Source: Bauldia sp. (GTDB lineage: Bacteria; Pseudomonadota; Alphaproteobacteria; Rhizobiales; Kaistiaceae). Taken from it: a stretch of DNA of 64,000 nucleotides. The position numbers and the translations under genes were made by a program. Numbering within the stretch: the stretch's first letter is position 1; the number at the start of each line of letters is the position of its first letter. Under the pieces are notes generated by a model, which was given only the letters and a program-made list of their open reading frames with translations, was not told the DNA's origin and did no database searches. The DNA lies in assembly GCA_026126065.1 (NCBI GenBank), contig JAHCJY010000002.1, forward strand, positions 620,001 to 684,000, read 5' to 3'. This document shows positions 1 to 7,113 of this stretch, piece by piece.

Positions 1-1
1 C

Positions 2-1204
<1,203 letters not shown>

Positions 1205-1211
1205 CCCAACC

Positions 1212-1231
1212 GGCCGAAGGAGCCTTCGGCC
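1212..1231. terminator. GC-rich perfect hairpin between copA and the DUF305 gene
   Basis: GGCCGAAGG and CCTTCGGCC form a 9-bp perfect stem around AG, directly after the copA stop. No U-run follows, so it may be a processing or attenuating hairpin rather than a true intrinsic terminator. Confidence 0.4.
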
Positions 1232-1273
1232 TCCACCCGCGCGCCTGTCGCGCAACACCCCAGGGAGCCCCCC

Positions 1274-1633
1274 ATGAAAGCCCGTACCCTCCTCGCCCTC
1301 GGCGCCCTTGTCGCCGTCCCCGTCATCGCGTTTGCCCAGGGCATGCCAGGCATGGACATGCCCGCCATGACGCCCGCCGCCGAAGGCCCCGCCACCGGCG
1401 CCTACGTCGCCGCCAACGACGCGATGATGGCGGCGATGAACGTCGAACTGACCGGCGACCCCGACCGCGACTTCGTCCTGATGATGATCCCGCACCACCA
1501 GGGCGCGATCGACATGGCCCTGATCGTCCTCCAATACGGCACCGACCCCGAGATCCGCGCGATTGCCGAGGCGATCATCGCCGCCCAGGAGGCGGAGATC
1601 GCCCAGTTCGAGGCATGGCTCGCCGCGCACTGA
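1274..1633 (+). CDS. DUF305 family secreted protein, probably copper-binding
   Basis: A 119-residue protein with a signal peptide (cleavage likely after VIAFAQ), so it should be periplasmic. The mature N terminus is Met-rich (GMPGMDMPAM), a common Cu(I)-binding composition. The conserved DUF305 motif MIPHHQGAIDMA is present, with paired histidines near residue 75. DUF305 proteins are four-helix-bundle, ferritin-like periplasmic proteins, several of which bind copper. It lies 70 bp behind the copper ATPase in the same direction, so joint copper detoxification is the natural inference. The C-terminal part is shorter than in many family members, which usually have a second histidine-containing helix pair. 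Confidence 0.85.
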   Translation: MKARTLLALGALVAVPVIAFAQGMPGMDMPAMTPAAEGPATGAYVAANDAMMAAMNVELTGDPDRDFVLMMIPHHQGAIDMALIVLQYGTDPEIRAIAEAIIAAQEAEIAQFEAWLAAH

Positions 1634-1675
1634 GGCGTGCGCGGTCGGCCCGCGCGCCACGGACCCATCCCATCC

Positions 1676-1811
1676 TCGTCTTCCCCGGGCTTGATCCGGG
1701 GACCCTATGATGATGCCCGCCAGCACGGCGCTCTCGGCGAATGGCTGTCGGGTACTCCGCCCGTGGGGAGGGTCATCATGGGTTGCCGGGTCAAGCCCGG
1801 CAAAGACGAAG
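1676..1811. repeat. Intergenic inverted repeat, family A (copy 1)
   Basis: The left arm (about 1676-1712) contains CCCCGGGCTTGATCCGGGG followed by an ATGATGA block. The right arm (about 1771-1811) is its approximate inverse: TCATCATGGGTTGCCGGG, then TCAAGCCCGGC and AAGACGA. A second copy with the same arms lies at 9236-9367. No coding capacity is evident. It occupies part of the 500-bp gap after the DUF305 gene and looks like a dispersed REP/MITE-like element. Confidence 0.7.
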
Positions 1812-1870
1812 AAGGGGATGAGCATTGAGGCCTGGCGAACGCCGAGCCGTCACCCGAATCCCCCACGCCC

Positions 1871-2004
1871 GTCGTTCCGGGGCCGCGAAGCGGAACCCGG
1901 AACCCTTTGTTCTTTCGACGGGCCTTCGATCCGCTGAACACCGGACCGCCCTGCCGGAAGAACAAAGGGTTCCGGCTCTCCGCTTCGCTCCGGCCGGAAC
2001 GACA
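1871..2004. repeat. Intergenic inverted repeat, family B (copy 1)
   Basis: The left arm (about 1871-1915) starts GTCGTTCCGGGGCCGCGAAG and runs to CGGAACCCTTTGTTC. The right arm (about 1958-2004) inverts it: GAACAAAGGGTTCCGG, then CTCTCCGCTTCGCTCCGGC and GGAACGAC. The same arms recur at 60196-60320. The arms could form a very long RNA hairpin. Short open frames across it are by-products of the repeat. Confidence 0.72.
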
Positions 2005-2135
2005 GGGTGAACTTCCACCTGAACGCCAGCCAACAGCTGCCTCAGATCGGGTTCAGCGGGCGCCCCATAAACCCGTGTCCATCGAATTCACCGGCGCCGC
2101 CGTGAACGGCGCCAGAAACCCGAAGGACAACGACC

Positions 2136-2510
2136 ATGACCCGCTCCCTCAAGACCCTCCTCGCCGCCTCGATCGCCCTCGGCACCGTCGGCGTCGCCAC
2201 GGCCGCTTCGGCCCAGCCCTATGTCGTCATGCCGGTGGTCATCAACCCGCAGGCCTGTGACCTCTACGCCCAGAACTACGCCACCGGCCATGCCGGCCCG
2301 AAGAACCGCCAGGTGATCGTCGGCACGCTGCTTGGCGCTGGCGCGGGCTTCCTCGTCGGCGGGTTTGGCTTCGGCGCCCCGGGCGTGGGTGCTGCGGTCG
2401 GTGCCGGTGTCGGCGCCCTTGGCGGTGCTGCGGTCGGCAATCCGCAGTGGAACGCGGCCTACAACGCCGCCTTCTCCGCCTGCATGCAGGGCTACGCGCT
2501 GCCCTACTAG
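2136..2510 (+). CDS. Secreted glycine-zipper protein, unknown function
   Basis: 124 residues with a clear signal peptide ending at ATAASAQ. The mature part has a single Cys-containing stretch (PQACDLYAQNYA), then a glycine-zipper segment around residues 65-105 with repeated G-x3-G spacing (GTLLGAGAGFLVGGFGFG, GAAVGAGVGALGGAAVG), and a second Cys in SACMQGY. Such Gly-zipper segments are typical of small outer-membrane or periplasmic proteins (OmpA-like or YMGG-type Gly-zipper families). The two cysteines could form a disulphide. A hairpin follows the stop at once, suggesting a single-gene transcript. The specific role is unknown. Confidence 0.75.
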   Translation: MTRSLKTLLAASIALGTVGVATAASAQPYVVMPVVINPQACDLYAQNYATGHAGPKNRQVIVGTLLGAGAGFLVGGFGFGAPGVGAAVGAGVGALGGAAVGNPQWNAAYNAAFSACMQGYALPY

Positions 2511-2519
2511 TTCATCCCC

Positions 2520-2554
2520 TGCGGGCCGGCGGAAGAGTCCTTCCCCGGCCCGCA
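2520..2554 (+). terminator. Candidate terminator hairpin after the glycine-zipper gene
   Basis: TGCGGGCCGG and CCGGCCCGCA form a 10-bp perfect stem. The loop itself contains GGAA/TTCC, which extends the pairing. It starts 10 bases after the stop codon and is followed by a weak CCTTT tail. Confidence 0.5.
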
Positions 2555-2640
2555 GCCTTTGGAATGCGGGCAAGCCGCCCCGTTTAGCTCCAGTTCCGAC
2601 GGCCTGCCTGACGGCAACCTCTGAGCAACGGAGACTTCCG

Positions 2641-2961
2641 ATGGAATTCAGTGTTTGGGTCTGGATCGGCGCAGCCGCGCTGACCTTGACGGCGAGCCGC
2701 GTCCTTCTTCTGTCCGACTCCGGCTGGGTCGAGTTCTACACCCGGATCGGCCGGCCCGGCCTTGGGCAGAGCTACGCCTACTTCCTGATATCGATGCACG
2801 TCCTCGCGCTCGCGATCTCGGCCTTCATCTTCAGCTGGGTGATCACGCACAAGTTCGGCACCAACGTCGACGCGGCCCTTCCGGTCTACGTCACCGGCGC
2901 CGCCTGGTTCCTCATGGACGTCGTCATCGCCTTCGCCAAAGGGCGACGGACTGTTTCGTAG
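2641..2961 (+). CDS. Small integral membrane protein, unknown
   Basis: 106 residues starting at ATG 2641. The frame stays open upstream, but that part overlaps the preceding gene, and GGAG lies nine bases before this ATG. Three hydrophobic segments are visible: residues 5-24 (VWIGAAALTLTASRVLLL), about 45-67 (YFLISMHVLALAISAFIFSW) and about 78-98 (VYVTGAAWFLMDVVIAFA). That makes it a small inner-membrane protein. No family is recognised. A 51-codon open frame starts 10 bases after its stop and could be co-transcribed. Confidence 0.55.
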   Translation: MEFSVWVWIGAAALTLTASRVLLLSDSGWVEFYTRIGRPGLGQSYAYFLISMHVLALAISAFIFSWVITHKFGTNVDAALPVYVTGAAWFLMDVVIAFAKGRRTVS

Positions 2962-2970
2962 GACCCGGCC

Positions 2971-3126
2971 ATGAGCCTCCCCGAAATCCTGTTCGGCCTG
3001 CTTGTCCTGGAAATGTTCGCCGGCTTTCCGCTTGCGGACGTGATGGTCCGGATCACGCGGCGCATCCATCGCTGTCGGGTCGCCCGCGCGCCGCACCGCA
3101 CTGCGGCTGACCGGACGCCGCGCTAG
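2971..3126 (+). CDS. Possible 51-residue ORF with one hydrophobic segment
   Basis: ATG 2971 opens a 51-codon frame just behind the membrane protein gene. The first 25 residues are hydrophobic (LPEILFGLLVLEMFAGFPLA) and the rest is very Arg-rich. Its stop overlaps the stop of the convergent minus-strand gene. There is no clear ribosome-binding site and no known family, so it may be a chance frame. Confidence 0.25.
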   Translation: MSLPEILFGLLVLEMFAGFPLADVMVRITRRIHRCRVARAPHRTAADRTPR

Positions 3127-3848
3127 CGCGGCGCCTCGGGTCTTGCGCCGGCGGCGTCCGTCGTCCCGTCCATCGCATCGAGCGTCCGGGCGATATGGTT
3201 CAGGCCGATCCGCAGCGCCGGCGTGAGTTCCGGCAGTTCCCAGTTGTTGACCGTCACCGCATCCACGACGGCCGCGGCCATCCGGTCCTCGCGCCCGGCG
3301 TCACGGAGCGCTGCCCGGCAGCGGTCGTAGCGCGCCATAGCCGTGCGGTAGCGCGTCCGCGCTTCTGCCTCGTCGCCCTCTGCGATGCCGGTGCCAGGAA
3401 CCGGACCGCCCGCACCCTGCGGGGCGTTCCTGCTGAGGAGAGCGTCGTGCTCGCGGACGATCCCTGCATAGCGCGCCCCTGCCTGGTGCTGCCTGCGGGA
3501 GATTTCGCCGGTCGCCGCAAGACGGCCAAGCACCGAGGCCTGGGCAACGCCGCCGCCCGACTTCCGCGACAGGAGCAGCACGCGCTCGCGCGCTTCGGCA
3601 ACGAGCCGCTCGATCGGCGCGGTCCGGCCGGCATCCGCCTTCGCCACACCCTCCCCACCGTCGGCCTCGACAAGGATCGTCTCCCGCCTTCGCTGCGGAC
3701 GCGCGGGTCTCGTCGCGTTCTTCGCGGCTGGGGACGAGCGCGCGGCGACGACCGTCGTGACGCCGATTTCCCGGTCCCGTCCCGATCGATGGCCGCGATT
3801 CTTGACCCGGATCGTGAGCCGGCGAACCTTTCTCGTGATCATCGCCAT
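3123..3848 (-). CDS. Unknown Arg/Ala-rich protein downstream of the DnaA-like gene
   Basis: About 241 residues if started at ATG 3848, just after the stop of the upstream DnaA-domain-like gene. The longer open frame to 3968 would overlap that gene by 119 bp, so the later start is preferred. The first 100 residues are basic and low-complexity. The C-terminal half contains a more protein-like segment (GRLAATGEISRRQHQAGARY, then GIVREHDALLSR) and a final helix-rich region (PELTPALRIGLNHIARTLDA). The middle segment resembles uncharacterised proteins I associate with alphaproteobacterial phage-like regions, but I cannot name a family. Its pairing with the DnaA-domain gene suggests one transcription unit. 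Confidence 0.5.
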   Translation of the reverse strand: MAMITRKVRRLTIRVKNRGHRSGRDREIGVTTVVAARSSPAAKNATRPARPQRRRETILVEADGGEGVAKADAGRTAPIERLVAEARERVLLLSRKSGGGVAQASVLGRLAATGEISRRQHQAGARYAGIVREHDALLSRNAPQGAGGPVPGTGIAEGDEAEARTRYRTAMARYDRCRAALRDAGREDRMAAAVVDAVTVNNWELPELTPALRIGLNHIARTLDAMDGTTDAAGARPEAPR

Positions 3849-3849
3849 C

Positions 3850-4620
3850 TCATGTCGTGACTGTCGAGGGACCGGGCGCATCGCCATCCTCGGATCGCGA
3901 CGCATCCGGGCCGGGGCGGCGCTTCCGGCGCCCTGCCTTCCAGTCCATGCCGCGCGGGAGCGGATCACCGGTGGTGAGGTGGTGCCGCATCACCGCGTGG
4001 CCGATCGAGGTGTGGTCACGATGGAAGACGCGCCCGATCGCCGGCAGCGACAGCGGCGTCTCCATCACGCAGCGCCAGATCGCCTCGTGGCGCGCCGGGA
4101 TGAGCACGCGCGCCCTCCGGTCCGACAGGATGTCGTGGACCGGGATGTCGTGCCGGGCCGCGACCTCCGCGATGATGCGGTGGCACGCTCCGGGACTCCG
4201 CTTCGGCGGTGCCGCGATCGGCGCCGTGCCGCAGCTGCCTGCCGCCGGCCCGGCCGGCGTGACGCCGCCATTGGCGTGCGCCTCCTTCTCGGCGAAGGCA
4301 CGGCCGGCCGCCTCGATCCGGCGGGCGGCATCGCTGCGGAACGTGGGGCGGATCCCAAAGGCGGTCATGAAGCGTCTCTCGTGTTCGACCAGGCATCGGC
4401 GAAGGGTGGCGGCGACCAGGGGTGGGGGATCCCCCGGTCGCCGCCCGCCGGCAGGAGGGGACGCCGGCGTTGCACCGAAGGGCCGGGCCGGCGCACTGGC
4501 GCGGCCACGCGGTCCTCCGGATCGGGTTGGGGAGCGGGAGGCGACGAAATTGTCGTTCGCCCATGGCAGGTCGTCGGCAGCATCCGCCGGCATCGGCCAG
4601 GTCATCGGCGTCATCGTCAT
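3850..4620 (-). CDS. DnaA domain-IV-like DNA-binding protein
   Basis: The open frame reaches 4746. ATG 4620 is chosen because GGAG sits five bases before it, but ATG 4647 or 4662 are possible. The first 150 residues are low-complexity and Pro/Arg-rich. The C-terminal part (about residues 160-230) matches the helix-turn-helix domain IV that lets DnaA bind DnaA boxes: VLIPARHEAIWRCVMET followed by SLPAIGRVFHRDHTSIGHAV, equivalent to the DnaA signature region (GRxFGRDHTTVxHA). There is no ATPase domain, so this is not a replication initiator. Stand-alone proteins with this domain are found in phages and in some alphaproteobacterial chromosomes, where they probably regulate transcription or replication. 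It is divergent from a Cro/CI-type regulator across a palindrome-rich gap. Confidence 0.7.
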   Translation of the reverse strand: MTMTPMTWPMPADAADDLPWANDNFVASRSPTRSGGPRGRASAPARPFGATPASPPAGGRRPGDPPPLVAATLRRCLVEHERRFMTAFGIRPTFRSDAARRIEAAGRAFAEKEAHANGGVTPAGPAAGSCGTAPIAAPPKRSPGACHRIIAEVAARHDIPVHDILSDRRARVLIPARHEAIWRCVMETPLSLPAIGRVFHRDHTSIGHAVMRHHLTTGDPLPRGMDWKAGRRKRRPGPDASRSEDGDAPGPSTVTT

Positions 4621-4666
4621 CCTCGCTCCGTCCATCTTGTCGTCCATGGCGCGACAGTGCATCTCC

Positions 4667-4694
4667 TCCACGGTGGATGTCAACCACAATGTGG
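4667..4694. promoter_or_regulatory. Two candidate operators upstream of the HTH regulator
   Basis: Two 11-bp palindromes stand seven bases apart: TCCACGGTGGA (4667-4677) and CCACAATGTGG (4684-4694). They lie in the divergent gap between the DnaA-like gene and the HTH regulator. The same GTGGA/TCCAC half-sites reappear just after the regulator gene, which suggests binding sites for that regulator. Confidence 0.55.
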
Positions 4695-4739
4695 ATGAGA
4701 TGATATGGACGGCGCTCGGGATGGGGCTACAAGCGATGC

Positions 4740-5075
4740 ATGCCATCGGTTGCCCACCCCAAGCGCCAGCTCAGCCGTCATTTCCTGCAGCAATGGCGGG
4801 AACATCGCGGCCTGTCGCAGGAGGCGGCGGCGCTCCGCCTCTCGATCTCGCGGACTCAGCTCTCGAAGATCGAGAACATGAGAAGCCCGTATTCCCAAGG
4901 GCTTCTCGAGGCGGCGGCCGAAGCCTATGGCTGTAGCCCGGCCGACCTCATCATTCGCAACCCCACGATCCCGGATGCGCCCTGGTCGATCTACGAGGCG
5001 CTCCGCAAGGCGCCGGAATCGCAGCAGCAGCAGATCCGCGCGGTCATCGAGACCCTCCTGAAAACAGGCACCTAG
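4740..5075 (+). CDS. Cro/CI (XRE) family helix-turn-helix regulator
   Basis: 111 residues. A helix-turn-helix domain fills residues 10-65: FLQQWREHRGLSQEAAALRL, then the recognition helix region SISRTQLSKIENMRSPYS, and LLEAAAEAYGCSPADLI. This is the HTH_3 pattern, including the conserved SQ and SKIE. A short C-terminal helix (WSIYEALRKAPESQQQQIRA) may dimerise. It is divergent from the DnaA-like gene and is followed 94 bp later by another small gene in the same direction. Palindromes with GTGGA/TCCAC half-sites lie on both sides, so it is probably an autoregulator that also controls both flanking units. No peptidase or other effector domain is present. Confidence 0.85.
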   Translation: MPSVAHPKRQLSRHFLQQWREHRGLSQEAAALRLSISRTQLSKIENMRSPYSQGLLEAAAEAYGCSPADLIIRNPTIPDAPWSIYEALRKAPESQQQQIRAVIETLLKTGT

Positions 5076-5084
5076 ACGAAACCT

Positions 5085-5134
5085 GTGGAGCACCTCCACT
5101 GACCGCCTGACCGCATGAGTGGATATCCTCCACT
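5085..5134. promoter_or_regulatory. Two candidate operators between the HTH regulator and the next gene
   Basis: GTGGAGCACCTCCAC (5085-5099; GTGGAG/CTCCAC around CAC) and AGTGGATATCCTCCACT (5118-5134; AGTGGA/TCCACT around TATCC). They share half-sites with the two palindromes at 4667-4694. They lie 36-71 bases before ATG 5170, where a promoter would be expected. Confidence 0.55.
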
Positions 5135-5169
5135 ACTCCCGGGACGAAGGGTTCTCGGAGACGTATGCG

Positions 5170-5586
5170 ATGGCCAGGGTGGACGATGCGGAAGACCTGT
5201 GGGGCACAGCGACGCCCCGCACAGCGCCAGGAGGCGCCGAAGCGCTCAGTGCGATCGGACTGGCGCTCCTCGCAATCGCGCAGCCCGACCTCTTCGGCCA
5301 TGCGGCCGACGCGGCGACCTTGGATCGCCTCGCGGCCCTGCGGCGGCGCCGGCATCGCGCCCGTCGGCGAAGGGCGGCCGAGATGCTCCTCGCGGAGCCG
5401 TGGTCGATCGACGGGTCCGGGGCCGCCTCGGATGCGATAACCCTCGCCCGCCGCTTCCTCCGGCGCCATCCGGAGCGCGATCGCGCCGATCCGGCGCCAC
5501 CTCTCCTCACCAGCCGGCAGGAGGCCGCTCTCTGGCACATCGAAGAGGAGGCCGCGGAGGAGTGCTTCCGCCGCGACGCCTGGTGA
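5170..5586 (+). CDS. Unknown Ala/Arg-rich protein under candidate operator control
   Basis: 138 residues from ATG 5170, which has CGGAGACG seven bases upstream. The frame also opens at GTG 5119, but that codon lies inside a palindromic operator candidate and is less likely. No signal peptide or membrane segment. The sequence is helix-prone, with a highly basic patch (LRRRRHRARRRRAAEMLL) near the middle and an acidic C-terminal helix (ALWHIEEEAAEECFRRDAW). No family is recognised. Its position, immediately after the Cro/CI-type gene with two palindromes in between, suggests regulation by that protein. The basic patch would fit nucleic-acid binding, but this is only composition. Confidence 0.5.
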   Translation: MARVDDAEDLWGTATPRTAPGGAEALSAIGLALLAIAQPDLFGHAADAATLDRLAALRRRRHRARRRRAAEMLLAEPWSIDGSGAASDAITLARRFLRRHPERDRADPAPPLLTSRQEAALWHIEEEAAEECFRRDAW

Positions 5587-5638
5587 GCGCGGCCCTTCGC
5601 CGTTGCGCCGGACGCGACGTTCCGGTCATCTGCGGGGC

Positions 5639-6466
5639 ATGAAACCCCTCCTCGTCATCGACGGCGATTCCTTCACCCACCGCGCCTATCACGGCGTCCC
5701 GAAGACGGTGCGTCGGGAGGGCGGCCGGCCCGGCAATGCCATCGTCGGCTTCGCCAACTACATCACGCGCTTCTACGACGCGGAGCAGCCGCGGACGGTA
5801 TTCGTCGGCTGGGACACGCTCGACAAGCCGACCTATCGCCACGAGGAACTGGCCGGCTATCAGGGCGGCCGCGAGTTCGACGCGGAGCTTCTCGAGCAGC
5901 TCGACATGATGCCGGAACTCGTGGCGGCGCTCGGCTTCGGCTTCGGCAAGGGCGCCGGCTACGAGGCGGATGATTTCGTTGCTTCGGCCGTGACGGCCGA
6001 GGAAGCGCGCGGTGGCACGGTCATTCTCGCGAGCGGCGACCGTGACATGTTCCAGCTGGTTTCGGACCGCACCGTCGTCGTCTTCCCGGTGAAGGGCGGC
6101 GAGGTCGCGCGGATCGACGTGGCCGGCGTTCGCGAGCGCTACGGCGTCGAGCCGCACCAGGTCCCCGACTTCATCGCGCTTCGCGGCGATCCGTCAGACC
6201 GCATTCCGGGCGCGAAGGGCGTCGGCGCGATCTCGGCGGCGAGCCTCCTCGGCCGCTTCGGGACGCTCGAGGCCGCTCTCCTCGCCGGACGGTTCGCCGC
6301 GCAGGCGGATGAACTGCGCCTCTATCGCCGCATCGCGACCATGGACCGGACGATTGCCCTCCCCGACATGCCGGACCGCGAGCCCGACTGGCGAGGCGGG
6401 GCGGCGCTGGCGCGTGAGTGGGGCCTCAACCAGCTTGCGGAGCGCCTCGGCGCCCGGGCTGGCTAG
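5639..6466 (+). CDS. 5'-3' exonuclease, PolA N-domain type
   Basis: 275 residues, the size of a stand-alone flap-endonuclease-like nuclease without polymerase. It should cleave 5' ends or flaps of DNA with divalent metal. Seen: the N-terminal LLVIDGDSFTHRAYHG (first metal Asp), the helical-arch region, GYEADDFVASAV, the metal site ASGDRDMFQLV, and the helix-hairpin-helix element LRGDPSDRIPGAKGVGAISA. This matches the 5'-3' exonuclease domain of DNA polymerase I; a full-length polA would be over 900 residues. The start ATG 5639 is used because the open frame upstream (from 5603) reads into the previous gene's stop region. Its end overlaps by four bases the end of the convergent response regulator. 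Confidence 0.85.
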   Translation: MKPLLVIDGDSFTHRAYHGVPKTVRREGGRPGNAIVGFANYITRFYDAEQPRTVFVGWDTLDKPTYRHEELAGYQGGREFDAELLEQLDMMPELVAALGFGFGKGAGYEADDFVASAVTAEEARGGTVILASGDRDMFQLVSDRTVVVFPVKGGEVARIDVAGVRERYGVEPHQVPDFIALRGDPSDRIPGAKGVGAISAASLLGRFGTLEAALLAGRFAAQADELRLYRRIATMDRTIALPDMPDREPDWRGGAALAREWGLNQLAERLGARAG

Positions 6467-6867
6467 GATTGCGGGACGGGACGGACATCCTTGAGTTCGC
6501 GCAGGAGCACGTCGATGTCCTCGGGCTGGTATGGCTTCGACAGGACGCGGATCATCGGATCGTTGCCGAAACGGGCCTTGAAGCCATTGTCGCCGTAGCC
6601 GCTGGCGAGGATCACGGCGACCTCCGGCATCTCCCGCCGGATCGTCAGGGCCAGATCGTCTCCCTTGCCGTCGGGAAGCCCGACATCGACCACGGCCGCC
6701 GCGATCGAGCCATCTGCCTCGCGGAGCGTCGCGAGGCCGTCGCGCGCCGTTCCGGCCTCGACGACGTGATAGCCGAGGAGGCCCAGGCCCTCGGAGGCCA
6801 CGAGGCGGATCAGGATCTCGTCCTCGACGAGAAGCACGATCGGCAGGGTTTGCTCTTGGATAGTCAC
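6463..6867 (-). CDS. Single-domain response regulator (receiver)
   Basis: 134 residues starting at GTG 6867, preceded by AAGGAG at good spacing; a longer frame to ATG 6948 has no such site. The receiver fold is complete: VLLVEDE (acidic pair), AAVVDVGLPDG (phosphoacceptor Asp), ILASGYGD and the conserved Lys in LSKPYQPED. No output domain is present. Receivers of this type, with the DVGLPDG and FxxKPY pattern, are abundant in Rhizobiales, often as stand-alone proteins in phosphorelays. No histidine kinase lies next to it, so its partner is unknown. It is convergent with the exonuclease gene. Confidence 0.88.
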   Translation of the reverse strand: MTIQEQTLPIVLLVEDEILIRLVASEGLGLLGYHVVEAGTARDGLATLREADGSIAAAVVDVGLPDGKGDDLALTIRREMPEVAVILASGYGDNGFKARFGNDPMIRVLSKPYQPEDIDVLLRELKDVRPVPQS

Positions 6868-7113
6868 GCGACTCCTTGATCTTCCTGGCTCATGGACACG
6901 GTTGGCTGCCGCCAGGCAAGCCGGGCTGCAGCCGATGCTGTCTTCCACGTCTCAACGCCCTCGCAATGTGGCAGGTTCCGGCCGGCCGGATGAGGATGAT
7001 CCGCTATGGGACCGCCCGGGGTAGCGCCGGGCGCGCGGCATCCACATCGACCCGGCCTCTTGCGAACAAAACAGGAAACATGGTCCCCTCCGGAGTTCGG
7101 CAGGGGATGATTC

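Noticed and set aside
4667..5134. The repeated GTGGA/TCCAC motifs as a CRISPR array or replication iterons
   Set aside because: They are short palindromes of varied spacing around a regulator gene, not evenly spaced direct repeats.
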